DNA of 64,000 nt from Megaustenia siamemsis (GCA_032433765.1 JAVIAB010000124.1:77855465-77919464); one strand, 5' to 3'. Shown: positions 11,286 through 24,979, counted from the first letter of the stretch. Notes: generated from the sequence alone by a model not told the origin. Program-made: numbers and translations.

Positions 11286-13110
11286 CATTGAGTTATTTGT
11301 GGGTTATCATCATTGTACTGTGAACATGGTTATGGAAGGCCCTGGTATCACAGCAAACGAATTAAAATTCATAATTGCCTAACCGCCCATGCTAGTAGAA
11401 TCATCCGAATTACTATCTCATCTCCCAAACAAAGAAAGGTAGCTGTAATCCCCATCATAGCAGTCTCAGCACACGCCAAAAGACATAAGGTGAAACCGCA
11501 CAGAAAGTGAACACAGCCATCTGTTCTCCATCATACGATATCATCATTCATCGTAAACAATCAACATTCATCGTAAACAATCAGAATATCGAAATATGAT
11601 CAAAACGGATGAAACACCAAGCTCACAGTGTGCACAGAGCACTTAACTCAGTAGCACCTGCAACAAGCCGGACTTGGAATATGAGGAAACTGCAACAAGA
11701 AACACTTTTCAGACATAGCCTTTAATGATTCATGCCGCCTATCCATCATTTTGACTGGAAGCTTACGTCCTCCTGAAAATGACGATCGTCATATCTTTTT
11801 AAATGTATAATGCTTGATGATGCTAGGACATCTCCTTGACTCAAAATCCGAACATATGAAACACAGTAATCGGACCATCCCCATCGCACATCAAACTGTA
11901 TGACTGTATGATCTCCCTGCAATGTGAATTTGTGAAATTATTAATCCCTTCTGACTAACATGAACCTCCGGGAGTCACCACGGTACTGCAAAGTCACGCA
12001 TGAAACTCCATTCCGCCCTTCACCACCAGCATAAAGTTGTTCTAGGGACATACAATCAGCCGTTGTGATTACGCAGCGCACACAACAATGGCTACACCCA
12101 TAAAATCCCAACTACTCTAACAAATGCAGCCAACAATGCACAAAAAGATGATGCACAATCTCTAAAGTGAATACTGTGAACATGTGCATAGGTACTCAGA
12201 TCCACCTCCTCAGCAAATCCTTCAGCCACCAGCAACAGACGATGCCAGCTCTGTGTTAGTTGATAAGTCCTCTTATGTGTGCACTAAGCCTATCATTTCT
12301 GGCTTTGTCTTAGCATCTTTACTCCAATCTCTTTCATCCCAAGGAGTGACATGGACTCATGATTGTAAAAGTCCTGTGCCCTTCCAGCAGAGAGGGCATT
12401 AATGGTATCCGCTTGATCTATTGGTTGACAATTTTTTATGACAGCACAGCTAGCTTGCCTGTCTGCTCTTTCATTTTTCTGTACTCCAGTATGGCTGGGG
12501 ATGTAGACAAAGGTTAGACATATAGTAGACATATTGTTGACTTTCACAATGGGTTGACCCACAGCCAGCAAATGGAGCCCACCTCCCCTTTCCTTAATAT
12601 AATCATCAAATCACTTAGTATGCAAGACATTTTTTCATTTCATATGCCAACCAATATACCCATGATTTGCTTCTTTTAAGCATGTCACATTTCCCTGTGT
12701 TGGGCTGTTAATTTAGATGGTCCTTATCTGCAATCTCCAGATCTTGATTCTGTCATTCATGGTTAAAAATTAAGAAGCCACCTCATTGCTACACAGGGAG
12801 TGTCTCTCATACACCCTATGATAATGCACACATTGCTTCATTTTGTACTTTCTCTAGCCTGTCGATCTGCATTGTATTGACAGTGAAGACTCCTGGGACA
12901 TATTTGACTGAAGCAAGGACCAGTCTCTGGAATAAAAATGTTATGTAGTCTCTGTTCAATTTTGGCAGATGCAACGACCTTCATGGTGGCTAGTCCTTTG
13001 CAGGTTTTTGCTATCACGTGGTCAACATGGTCCCTAAAACACAGACTATGATTAAACTTGACCTCTTGATCCAATCCACATTCACTTTATTGCCCAGAAT
13101 GAGTGCTACC
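11286..13110 (-). mobile_element. RNase H-bearing LINE, degenerate 3' half (split)
   Basis: Minus-strand reading gives a reverse-transcriptase thumb (FDQEVKFNHSLCFRDHVDHV-like, CKGLATMKVVASAKIEQR) and then an RNase H tail (YIPSHTGVQKNERADRQASC) and a C-terminal zone. The terminal sequence AATAACTCAA is shared with the copies at 25964-26316 and 53368-53593. RNase H after RT suggests an I/Nimb-type clade. It is full of frame breaks and is interrupted by an 843-bp insertion (11329-12171). Confidence 0.8.
11329..12171. mobile_element. Unidentified 843-bp insertion with 13-bp TSD
   Basis: The 13-mer TACTGTGAACATG occurs at 11316-11328 and again at 12172-12184, exactly where the surrounding LINE sequence breaks and resumes (compare CTCCGAACATGTCCATAGG at about 26001). 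That marks a target-site duplication. The insert has no long open frame (longest 66 codons), no inverted repeats at its ends that I can see and no protein similarity I recognise. A non-coding retroposed sequence or a truncated element end are possible. Confidence 0.75.
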
Positions 13111-13112
13111 AT

Positions 13113-13407
13113 CCTTTCTACAAATATGTTACAATTTCATTTTCAAAGTGACTGTAAAATGGCCAGTAAAATTTTATTTGAAATGCAAATTTTGTAATTT
13201 CTTCTTAAGTAATAAAAAGATTCAGTGAAACCACTTAATTTAAACTCTATAGATTTTCTTCTAAGATTTTAACCCTATATTACGATTCCATCATAAAAAT
13301 CCCCACCTCAAAATACAAATACTTGAAATTTGGGGTCAAGACAAAGAAATGCATGAAAATGCAAAGCTGCAGTAAAGCTGATTGTAAAGGAGAAATGAAA
13401 AGAATGT
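13113..13407. other. Unassigned intronic sequence
   Basis: Nothing recognised. Confidence 0.4.
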
Positions 13408-13760
13408 AAAAAAAAAAATTGTATGGCTAAAGCTTTATGTAATTAATGAACAACACAGTTTAACAACTTTCTGCTCAATAGGCCTTCAGCAGGAACAAAC
13501 AACGCATACACAGATATGTAAGTAAATCAAATTAGCCCTACATATTAGTTAGCTATGGTGGGCTACTTTTATTTACTGTGTGTGTGTGTTTTTTTTTTAT
13601 TTGTTAATTTTATCTACATATTAATTATGTATGGCTAATTTTATTTACTTACATATCTGTGTGTGTTGTTTATTCCTGCTGAAGGCCTATTGAGCCGAAA
13701 CATCCTTCAATTGTGTCATCCATTAATTATGTAAAGCTTTAACCATACCATTTTTTTTTC
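13408..13760. repeat. Foldback (long inverted repeat) element
   Basis: The left arm runs from a poly-A block through TTGTATGGCTAAAGCTTTA, CAATAGGCCTTCAGCAGGA and ACAGATATGTAAGTAAAT; the right arm carries the reverse complement in order (ATTTACTTACATATCTGTG, TCCTGCTGAAGGCCTATTG, TAAAGCTTTAACCATACCA, poly-T). Arms are about 110-140 bases with a loop of about 80. No coding capacity. A non-autonomous foldback element or two copies of one repeat inserted head to head are both possible. Confidence 0.8.
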
Positions 13761-13837
13761 CTATTTTTTTTTATTTCTTCTTGAAATTTGACAGTTTGCT
13801 GTGCCCTAATCCCAACTTCTGATGACCCATAAGTGTT

Positions 13838-14250
13838 GAATTTGTTTTCTTTGATGTTGAAGTTGTTTTCTTTGATGTTGAATTTGTTTTCTTTGATGTT
13901 GAAGTTGTTTTCTTTGATGTTGAATTTGTTTTCTTTGATGTTGAAGTTGTTTTCTTTGATGTTGAATTTGTTTTCTTTGATGTTGAAGTTGTTTTCTTTG
14001 ATGTTGAAGTTATTTTCTTTGATGTTGAATTTGTTTTCTTTGATGTTGAATTTGTTTTCTTTGATGTTGAAGTTGTTTTCTTTGATGTTGAAGTTGTTTT
14101 CTTTGATGTTGAATTTGTTTTCTTTGATGTTGAAGTTGTTTTCTTTGATGTTGAATTTGTTTTCTTTGATGTTGAAGTTGTTTTCTTTGATGTTGAATTT
14201 GTTTTCTTTGATGTTGAATTTGTTTTCTTTGATGTTGAAGTTCTTTTTTT
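13838..14250. repeat. 21-bp minisatellite, about 19-20 copies
   Basis: Unit TTGTTTTCTTTGATGTTGAA(G/T) repeated with near-perfect fidelity. Because 21 is divisible by three, both strands remain open, giving heptad peptides (STSKKT(T/N) on minus, LMLKLFS on plus). The unit alternates between G and T variants in a mostly regular order. Intronic, so not taken as coding. Confidence 0.95.
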
Positions 14251-14254
14251 CAAG

Positions 14255-14769
14255 AGCGTCCTAAAAAGTACAATGCATTACAGAAGGGGATTGTTTTGTT
14301 TTTTATAAATAACTTTTGACAATTTTCAAGGAATTATTTATTAACTTTTTTTTTATGATGGGGGAAATCTCCTTGGTCATCTGTGAGACATGAAAGAAAC
14401 CTTCATGACATATGAGAGACAGAGAACAATTCTTAGAGGGAGCCAAACATTACTGCTGGTTCTATAGACTTACAGTGACTGTGTTACTAGACAACGTATC
14501 ATCTTCAGTGGCCACGTGCAATCCATTCGAATTTCAGGCCATAAATCTAACTAACCCTGGAAATGATTACAGCATCTGATTCCTTTGTGTCTGCCTGGGT
14601 AAATACACAACTGCGCAGCAAAAGTTCAAAGAAATTACTATTTTTTTAAAACTCCAAATGTTATATTTAAATGGTAGTAATTTTTATGACGGTATTGTGA
14701 AAACATGACCCACAGCTAGGAATCGTAATCTACATTGTTAATGAAGAATTTGGCTGAATGAAAACTCAC
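14255..14769. other. Unassigned intronic sequence
   Basis: Nothing recognised between the minisatellite and the exon donor at 14769. Confidence 0.5.
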
Positions 14770-14927
14770 ATGAGTTATGCCCACTCTGATCTCCCTGTTG
14801 ACAGGATTAGATCCCTTGATCATTTCTCCCGCTGTAGAAGTCTTCAAGAATCCTCCCAGGGTTCCCTTGTTGAAGCCAGAAGCCAATATAGCCAAAACAT
14901 CCTCCAGGCGAGCTGGCTTTACTTTTG
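14770..14927 (-). CDS. HEATR5B: HEATR5B exon
   Basis: Two bases finishing an Ala codon, then 52 codons from KVKPARLEDVLAILASGF to NREIRVGITH. Acceptor is TTTTTTGCAG, donor GTGAGT. The GFLK...GEM and VNRE(V/I)RVG(V/I)T motifs fix the identity. The 4.1-kb intron upstream (14928-19032) holds a 23-bp minisatellite and an RTE-like LINE fragment; exon phase is unaffected. Confidence 0.94.
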
Positions 14928-15378
14928 CTGCAAAAAAGAATAACCAATACATGAAGTTAGCATATGACAACATTAACCCTAGATTAAGATACCATTGTAA
15001 AAATTACCGGATCAAAACACTCATTTTTACTACAGTATCGTAACTGGGGGAGTTACAGATAGGTATTGTAATCTAGAGTTAATACAACATTAACAATCTA
15101 AAACTACTTGAGCATCAATGCTATTGAAATAATGACAGTAAAAGCAACATAAGTTTTGAGAAATGTAATACATCTTGGTTTTCACTGTAGCTAATGTTAT
15201 TGATCTACTTTTGAGTTTAAGGTTTAATAAATATGGCAAATGCATGGTATGAAGAACAGCAATAAGGAAATATACAGAGAAGATTTGAGTCAAATGAACT
15301 GGAAATGACCATGTCAACCAGAAAAACAGACAAGATTACACCAAGTTCATCTGGAAGGATACACCAGAAACTCACAAA
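14928..15378. other. Unassigned intronic sequence
   Basis: Nothing recognised. Confidence 0.5.
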
Positions 15379-16530
15379 CAGTCTATAAATTGTTGAGTAC
15401 ACAGACTATATATTGTTGTGGACAGTCTATTAATTGTTGAGTACACAGACTATAAATTGTTGAGTACACAGACTATAAATTGTTGTGGACAGTCTATTAA
15501 TTGTTGAGTACACAGACTATAAATTATTGAGGACACAGACTATAAATTGTTGTGTACACAGACTATAAATTGTTGAGCACACAGACTATATATTGTTGAG
15601 TACACAGTCTATAAATTGTTGAGTACACAGACTATAAATTGTTGCTGACACAGTCTATAAATTGTTGAGTACACAGACTATATATTGAGGACACAATCTA
15701 TAAATTCTTGAGTGCACAGACTATAAATTGTTGTGGACACAGTCTATAAATTGTTGAGGACACAGACTATATACTGTTGAGGATACAGACTATATATTAT
15801 TGAGGACACAGACTATATATTATTGAGGACACAGACTATAAATTGTTGAGGACACATACTATAAATTGTTGAGGACACAGACTATAAATTATTGAGGACA
15901 CAGACTATAAATTGTTGAGGACACAGACTATAAATTGTTGAGGACACAGACTATAAATTATTGAGGACACAGACTATAAATTGTTGAGGACAGAGACTAT
16001 ATATTGTTGAGGACAAACTATAAATTGTTGAGGACACAGACTATAAATTGTTGAGGACACAGACTATAAATTGTTGAGGACACAGACTATAAATTGTTGA
16101 GGGCACAGACTATAAATTGTTGAGGGCACAGACTATAAATTATTGAGGACACAGGCTATATATTGTTGAGAACACAGAATATAAATTATTGAGGACACAG
16201 ACTATATATTGTTGAGGACACAGACTATAAATTATTGAGGACACAGACTATAAATTGTTGAGGACACAGACAATAAATTATTGAGGACACAGACTATAAA
16301 TTATTGAGGACCCTGACTATATATTGTTGAGGACACAGACTATAAATTATTGAGGACCCTGACTATATATTGTTGAGGACACAAGACTATAAATTATTGA
16401 GGACACATACTATATATTGTTGAGGACACAGACTATATATTGTTGAGGGCACAGACTATAAATTGTTGAGGACACAGACAATAAATTATTGAGGACACAG
16501 ACTATAAATTATTGAGGACACAGACTATAC
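15379..16530. repeat. 23-bp minisatellite, about 50 copies
   Basis: Unit ACTATAAATTGTTGAGGACACAG-like, shown here as ACTATAAATTGTTG plus AGGACACAG. The left third has more divergent units (GAGTACACAG, GTGGACAGTC) and the right two thirds are homogeneous with a TTATTG variant interspersed, indicating local expansion. Intronic in HEATR5B. Confidence 0.95.
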
Positions 16531-17840
16531 ATTTTTTAGCACAGGTTGCAGAATGATTTCAGTGATTTTTATGATTTTGATGATTTCTGATTAGATTTAC
16601 CTCCAATTCTACAGAGCCACTCATATAGAGACAATCAGTGCACTAGGATATACCATAAGATAGTGTATAATTAATCAAGAAGTGAGTTAGAGTTAGGAAT
16701 AGTAGAGAAATTCCTAGTGATTAGTGTTGCAAAATTAATCTAGATAACATAAATAGATATGTGAATTATTTGTAGTAAAGGCCAATCTACAAGTTGTACA
16801 GTGACAATAGCAGAATAGTAGATAGCATAGAATGGTGTAATCTATTAGGGATGTGACATATCCACATGTTGATAGTTTAGTGCACATTCCCACACAGCAG
16901 ATGAAAGTATATGTTATTATTTATTCAAGGAATTGAGAGGATCAATACAGGTTATAATAATGAGAGTAAGTTGAACATTTAGTTATTATCATCGACAATC
17001 AATAATTATAAATCAACAATTATTTGTGATAATAATGAGGCCAAGTGATTTGGCAAACAAACATTGATTGAACTATTCAAGTGCTCTGGTGTGATTGTCA
17101 CATAATAAATTATGTCATATTTTAATTATCTCCTCTCAAATCCTTTAGGATTCCTTTTTATGACAACAACTTCACCAACCTAGCATTTGGAGGTGAGAGA
17201 GCTAGTGCACTTCCTTGATATGTTCTTCCTCAACTCAGCAAGTCAGATACTATTATTCTTCCCCCCCCCCAAGCTTATTATAACAAAAGCATATAAATGT
17301 ATGTCTGTACATTGTCCACAGCAATTCTGTGATATCAAAATAAAGATTATGAGGTATGCAGGAATAATGAATCAACTCATGAGATGAGCACCAGCTGTCA
17401 ACATGGCTCAGTAAAGCATAACTGTCAACCCTTCCTTACACCTAGCTCAAGACATTAGAAATGAACATCTAAAGGATGGGCCTGGGGTAACTGGTTGTTC
17501 ATTGGTTTACACCAAATGACTTGCTATTCACACAGTTGTGCCCATTCAGCAATATGTCAATGTTTATTTGACAGATGAGAAGAGGACTTATGCAAGGATT
17601 TCATACATAGATAAGCATAAGGCACAGTTTCAAATGTAACAGACTCAACAAGTAAGAGGTTTAGTTGTTACAATAAAACAGTTTATTTGTAAAGAAATAC
17701 AGTATTTGTTAGTGCACAAGTAGTGATAGTTTAGCTAGATTCAAATTTTTTAAACTGTTGAAATCAAGAGTATAAGAAAACAAACAAAACACATTATGTT
17801 TATTATGATACTTTCTTGGTAGATACTTGGCTTCATACTT
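16531..17840. other. Unassigned intronic sequence
   Basis: A/T-rich; C10 run near 17262. A 66-codon open frame (17187-17387) has no motifs. No element recognised. Confidence 0.45.
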
Positions 17841-17849
17841 TCTAAGTAC

Positions 17850-18020
17850 TTTCTTGGCAATATGGTGAATGTGGGTTCAAACACAGCTTGATTCTCCCCA
17901 GTCGACCAATCTAAAATTGAAATGGGTACCAGACTCACTACTAAGTTGGAGAAAAGTAATGACAGCAAGTAAGAGTACTGGCCCTGGACAGTGAAATATC
18001 ATCTCACTGCCTGCCAATAG
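17850..18020 (+). mobile_element. Possible SINE S1 copy, degraded
   Basis: A B-box-like GTGGGTTCAAAC is followed about 45 bases later by GAAATGGGTACCAGA, the spacing seen in S1. The A box is weak. Confidence 0.45.
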
Positions 18021-18056
18021 ACATACTTCAGGGGACATTACTCCCTTTTTTTTTAA

Positions 18057-18885
18057 TTACCATCATCATCATGTACCATACTGGCTGGAGTAGGCAATCA
18101 TGTCCTTCCACAATTCTCTCTCCTCAGGGTATCACTTCAGTTCTGTTGGTGACTATTTACCATGTCATGGCCTCACTTTCCCTGTATTTTGCCAGTTGTA
18201 ACCAAGCATTCCAACTTCCCTCTTCTCATGATGTGCCTGAAAAATGACAATTGTTTCTGAGGTTTTTTTGGGAGCTCTCCTTTTGTGTTGGCCTCATTTC
18301 CTTGTTGGTCTGTTTGACTGTCCAGTGAACTATCAACATTCTTTTTAGAAATCACATCCCTGTGGCCTCTAGTTATCTTTTAATTTGTTTGTCTACTATC
18401 TATGAGTCACTTCCATTGGTCAGAAATGGTTCTAAATAGCACTGATGAATACTCTTTCTCACTTCTATTGACTTGTAACACCAAAAGATTTTCATTTTTT
18501 GAAAATCTACTTTAGCCTGATATACTTTTTATTTCAGTGATACATCTTCTATCTGACGGTGTTATTGTGTCCAAGTATTTGACACTCTATGTTTGTTTCA
18601 GATATAGCCCATTTACTTTTATGTTGCATGATGGTAATTGGATATTTCTTTGATATAACCATTACTTCTGTTTTCTTAAAGCTAAGTCTGAGAATTTCTT
18701 GTTGCTTTCTTTCACTATTATGTCTATTATTTCTTGTAGCTTAATCTCTGCCCTTGCTATTAAGACTGTGACATCTGCATATCACAGATTGTTTATGTTG
18801 TCACCATTCCTTTTTTTTGTCTACTATTGATCTCATAATATTGTCTCTGCAACATGAGAACAAATCTGGTGACAGAGCACAGACT
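18057..18885 (-). mobile_element. RTE-like LINE family c, truncated copy
   Basis: Minus-strand text ends in a CATGATGATGAT tail and reads, with breaks, HIMRRGKLECLVTTGKIQGK plus upstream thumb and catalytic-region remnants (an N-terminal piece near 18840 resembles PDLFSCRDNIMRSI). Same family as 27483-28065 and 33906-34245. Sense to HEATR5B within its intron 14928-19032. Confidence 0.75.
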
Positions 18886-19032
18886 CTTTGTTTTACATAA
18901 TTATAGACACACAAAATAAACTTAAACTACTTGCTGTTTGCTAAAAAAATTTTTTATACCTCTGAGAAAAGCTTGTGACAATGTTAATTATAAATGGGTT
19001 TCAAACATAAGACAATTGGCAGTAATTCTTAC

Positions 19033-19204
19033 CGTTAGGCTGTTTTGGTGTCTGAGCAGTAGCCATGAGGTTTCCAAGAAGCTTAGCAATAGTACATCGT
19101 GCATCATAGTTAGACCCATCAAGGGCTCGGAAACAAAGCGATGCAACTGTTTCCAGCTCTGTGGTGCTCATAAAAACTGCCTCATTCACAAGTTCGTGCA
19201 TACA
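19033..19204 (-). CDS. HEATR5B: HEATR5B exon
   Basis: Fifty-seven codons plus one base, from [19 protein letters not shown] to AQTPKQPN. Acceptor is ATATCCAG, donor GTAAGA. The NEAVFM, LCF(R/K)AL and LLG.(L/V)MATA blocks match HEATR5B directly. Sixty-four bases of this exon (19130-19193) recur in reverse orientation at 20076-20139 with one mismatch, so the primary transcript carries an antisense copy upstream of this exon. Confidence 0.95.
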
Positions 19205-19846
<642 letters not shown>

Positions 19847-20075
19847 CTAGCATATTTTAAAAAAAATATAATTTTGAAGCTTTTTATCAATTCATTAATT
19901 ACTAATGATAGCTCTTTAAAAAATAAACCAGACACAACAGAATTTGTTTAATCTCAGTGCAAATTTTTATCTTCCAGTTTCAAAACAATAGTTTGTAATA
20001 AACTCTATTTTCACTTAATTTTACTGGCTGATTATTTTACAATCAGTGTATGAAGTTGTTCTCCTAATCTACTCT

Positions 20076-20139
20076 ACTTGTGAATGAGGCAGTTTTTATG
20101 AGCATCACAGAGCTGGAAACAGTTGCATCGCTTTGTTTC
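20076..20139 (+). pseudogene. Inverted partial copy of a HEATR5B exon
   Basis: These 64 bases on the plus strand equal the minus-strand exon segment 19193-19130 except for one base (ATCACAG here versus ACCACAG in the exon). A short match to the exon's acceptor edge (CAGTGTATG, 20044-20052) lies just before, separated by about 23 unrelated bases. On the plus strand the coding frame is closed by an upstream stop, so it is not an alternative exon in that direction. It sits inside the HEATR5B intron 19847-22193, in antisense orientation to the gene. Confidence 0.9.
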
Positions 20140-20589
20140 ACCAAGTATTTTTTATCACTTTGCAGTTCCTTTCATTTACGGTTCTAGCTATTTATTTCTT
20201 TTTATTTGACTTTCTAATAGGTCACTTAAAACAAAGGAGGCCACAAAACTCATGAAATCTTTCTCTGCGATCAGGACTCAATCAGAGTAGGATTCCAGAC
20301 TCTCACATGAAGACAGCTGTCTGTTTAAGTGAATTGATCGACCCCACAGACAGTACATCATAATTAGAGTCTATACTCTGATTGAATACCTGTTAAAATG
20401 TTGCACTGTGTTCTGCGCCAGTGGCCCAGTGCATCCGATTTCAGCCAGCATTTTATTCAGGTTTACCTTCCTTAGTCTTTGATTGTCCTCAATCTTCCTG
20501 CAAGGCAGCAGATTGTCTTTTCTGTAGGGGGATTCTGCCCTTAGATGGTCGGCCCTCCCAGGTTTACGAGCACCATCTGCCTGAGTCAT
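20140..20589. other. Unassigned intronic sequence
   Basis: Open frames on both strands at 20371-20636 lack recognisable domains; the stretch is richer in G+C than its surroundings and may be part of an interspersed repeat. Confidence 0.4.
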
Positions 20590-21050
20590 TAGAGGTGACT
20601 AACACAGACATGCACACACAAAGATATGAGATGTGATTAACACTGACATGCACACACAAAGATATGAGATGTGATTAACACTGACATGCACACAATGATA
20701 TGAGTCATGACTAACACTGACACACACCAAAATATGAGATATGACTAACACAGACACACACACACACACTAAGATATGAGATGTGACTAACACAGACACA
20801 CACACTAAGATATGAGATATGACTAAACACAAACACAAATATATGAGACATGACTAACATAAACATGCACTCACAAAAATAGGAGATGTGACTAACATAG
20901 ACATACACACAAAGATATGAGACATGACTAAAATAGACATGCACACACAAAGGTATGAGATGTGACTAACATAGACATGCACACAAAGGTATAGACATGC
21001 ACACAAAGGTATGAGATGTGACTAACATAGACATGCACACAAAGATATGA
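20590..21050. repeat. ~37-bp minisatellite, about 12 copies
   Basis: Unit GATATGAGATGTGACTAAC followed by AYAGACATGCACACACAAA, with unit-length variation caused by a CA dinucleotide run inside each copy. Intronic in HEATR5B. Confidence 0.9.
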
Positions 21051-21164
21051 GATATATGAAATGAAATAAAGAGCACTGTCAGGACATTTGCTGGCTGTAC
21101 TGTAAATTGTGTTAGTGCAGATATTTTACAATGTTGTTTGTACTTTGTTTGATCTTCCCCAGAA

Positions 21165-21282
21165 GAAATCACTGGTATCCATTTCAGGCAGGGTGACATA
21201 GAAACCAATGAATGTGATCACATCCAATCTCTTGTCCTGAGAAGACCACTTTACTAACCATTGCTCTACTGTGGCTTTTTAA
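21165..21282 (-). mobile_element. SINE S1 fragment
   Basis: Minus-strand order: GCCACAGTAGAGCAATGGTT (A-box zone), GACAAGAGATTGG, ATGTGATCACATTC (decayed B box) and GAAATGGATACCAG, matching the S1 head and body. Confidence 0.65.
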
Positions 21283-21839
21283 TAAATGAGCTTAAACCAG
21301 TCATAACTCTGAGCTAACTGCTAGAATCAGAATATGTGAACCAGATATGATAATAAAACAGAACAGAACAAACAGTTCAATCAAGAGTGCACAGATAAAA
21401 GAGAGAGGGGAAAAACTGGTACTCAAAACTTAATGTTTAGTGTACCAAATCTGAAAGTTTCAAAATATCACAACTTCAGTGTCATTTCAGACACAACACA
21501 TCACAATACAGAATAAGGCAACACAGCTTCAGTTTTTTTTTCTGGACAGACAAAGCACAGTAGCAGTGACCAGGGTACATGCTAACAACATTAACTATCT
21601 TCTTATTCTTTTCCAGCATTCAGCCATGAAGTGAGCGTGGATATGTGGCACTAGTAAAACCAAGATATCCGCACATCCATCTTCAGCATGGGTAGGTCAG
21701 CTTAACAATTTTGTTTGGGCAGCAGCCATTTTTGGTGCACTCTTTTTGACTTTTAACTGCCAAGAGTTCTTTAATGTATGCAGCTATATATTGAGCCTCC
21801 TGTTCTTTTGCAGTTACCAAAGAGGACAAGACATGAGAT

Positions 21840-21985
21840 CTCATAACCCAGAGATCAGGAGAGGGTAAACTCACAAAGAGATCATGGATTTGAAGTGAAA
21901 AATACCCACTGCAAGAGACAGGATTCATACTCAGGACCTTTCTGTCCCCAGAGGTTGTTGTCTTACCTCTAGACCATGCATTCCT
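21840..21985 (-). mobile_element. tRNA-derived SINE, second family
   Basis: Minus strand reads TGGTCTAGAGGTAAGAC (A-box-like), about 35 bases later GAGTATGAATCC (B-box-like), then TGCAGTGGGTATTTTTCACT. Body differs from S1 apart from the GGGTA-TTTTTC block. Not a real tRNA: no acceptor stem pairing found. Confidence 0.55.
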
Positions 21986-22193
21986 CTCGATTATGGATCA
22001 AAGTGTCATTTTAGTACTCTGCTGGGACTTACATTAAATTTCTAAACATTTGACACTTTACACTCACCTTAGATCATACATGAGCACTCTACTTTTCGTA
22101 CTCATCTTCACACAACACATGTAAACATTTAACACATTGGCACATATTCAAGCAGGCCTTTACAAGTTAACTCTACAGCAATATTAACATTAC

Positions 22194-22302
22194 CTCAGAA
22201 TTTTTCAGAGATTTTATGAGGCTCTGTACAGTGTCTTCATATGAACGTCCTGTCATTCTCCCAAGCTTCTCAAACATGGCCCCCAAACAGGCAATTGCAG
22301 CT
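22194..22302 (-). CDS. HEATR5B: HEATR5B exon
   Basis: One base completing a split Leu codon, then 36 codons from AAIACLGAMFEKLGRM to SLIKSLKNSE. Acceptor is TTATTTCAG, donor GTAATG. This is the HEAT helix pair that in vertebrates reads with the same AA-(V/I)-AC-(V/L)-GA core. Phase matches the exons on either side (2-1 entry, phase 0 exit). The preceding 760-bp intron (22303-23064) contains no repeat I recognise. Confidence 0.93.
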
Positions 22303-23453
<1,151 letters not shown>

Positions 23454-23536
23454 TCAAACTTTCAAAGTAATGCTTCCCTAACAAAGATCAGGACAAAAAA
23501 AGAAAACAAGCAGAACCATATATAGCCATCTCACAT

Positions 23537-23770
23537 TGGTGGTATGGGGTCTGTGTCAATATTTGTCATGACCATTGGTACAATTATAGGCATTGTGGTT
23601 AATATCATGTCAAGCCACCACACTTTCCCAGAGAACATCTCGCGGGTACCCTTTTCAGGTGGCTGAGTGAACCCTGGGACTGTGGAAAAAGACCCTTTCT
23701 GAACAAAAATTACATACATTTGGGGAACTAAGGAAAAGACAAGCTCACTAACTATTTCGCTGCTGTGACT
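23537..23770 (-). mobile_element. SINE S1 copy, degraded
   Basis: TCACTAACTATTTCGCTGCT (plus-strand view of the A-box end), CACTTTCCCAGAGAACATCT and GGGTACCC occur in S1 order on the minus strand. B box decayed. Confidence 0.5.
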
Positions 23771-24979
23771 TATAGATCTTATATGTCCGAACAAACTTTA
23801 CTTAAAAGCCTGTCTCCCACACACTATCTCATGCACACCAACAAAATAGACCATGGCCAGGCTTTAACATGTTAACAATAAACTTAATTATGTTTATTTA
23901 CAAAGTTCACAAATTAAAATACAAACTATTACACTATAAAGAAACTTTCTTTTTTAAATTAAATCTGGAATATTTATGGGTCAATAAGGGAGTTCAATTG
24001 AAAACTGCTAGAACAAAAATTCAGATAAGAGAAGGAGTATCTTGGTCTACGCCCTATGGGCCGGCTACGGCTCGAAAGGTCAATAAATAGAAGGGAGTTC
24101 ACCTGAATTAATTTGAACTCAAATTGTGATATGAAGATAGGACACGCTAACAATGTTTTGTTTCAAGCCTCTGTGGTCACAAGTAAGGCCCTGCACTGAC
24201 AAATAACTAACACAATAATCTTGCCAATTTTCAGCATGGCTATTATATTGATTTTTATATCTTTGACTCGGGTGAGAAATCAGTGATCAAGTAGATTTGA
24301 CCGTCATTTTGCAATCAGGAGACAAGGTCTTGATTCCCACTAGGATCAATTTTTTGTCATGCCAAAGGTGGATGTATCAAAGCAAAAGGTGCAGATGTTC
24401 TTGCTTGCTGTAAACTAGTGACACTATGCATCCAAGTCCACTTAATGGACAAATGCTAAACAGAAGAAATAATTACAACCATCACAGGCACGGATAAAAT
24501 ATTCAGTCACATTACGCACACACAAAATTATGTTCTTATATGGACAACTGTATTGTTAATTGCTCATTGTCCATTACATTTATTTCATTAATAACAAACA
24601 CTATTACCAAAGTTATCGATGCTCTTCCAGAACTGATATATATCTATACATAAGTAATTTACCTACTATAACTTGGTACATATAAGAAATGTGACTTAAG
24701 CCTAAATGCACCATGAGACTACAAAAGGGTAAATGTTGATCAAATTTGGCTTCATTGTTTTCACAAATGAGTTGTTTCTATTCACATTTATAAGTTTATA
24801 GAGAGATACATAGACCTCAAACATAAACACTGGTAATTTCAGAAAAGCACTTAGACTGTAATGGTAGATAACACTCTCAAGTATTAGATGACTGACACCT
24901 ATAAATAGTTGAAGAACCCCAGAGAGATATAACAATAGGAAAGAAGATTGTTGTTGCTGCAACTGAAAGGCAAGATAAG
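23771..24979. other. Unassigned sequence upstream of the first HEATR5B exon found
   Basis: Could be the long 5' intron of HEATR5B. No N-terminal exon, promoter element or transposon recognised. Confidence 0.4.

Noticed and set aside
13771..14264. Lys/Ser/Thr-rich repeat protein on minus strand (160 codons)
   Set aside because: Produced by the 21-bp minisatellite inside a HEATR5B intron; the opposite strand is equally open.
20044..20139. Inverted exon copy as a functional alternative exon on the plus strand
   Set aside because: A TAA stop precedes the coding match in its frame, and no donor follows at the homologous place.
23531..23794. N-terminal HEATR5B exon in the 87-codon frame upstream of the first exon
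   Set aside because: Its text does not contain the expected WLRFLDKV-type block and matches a degraded SINE instead.
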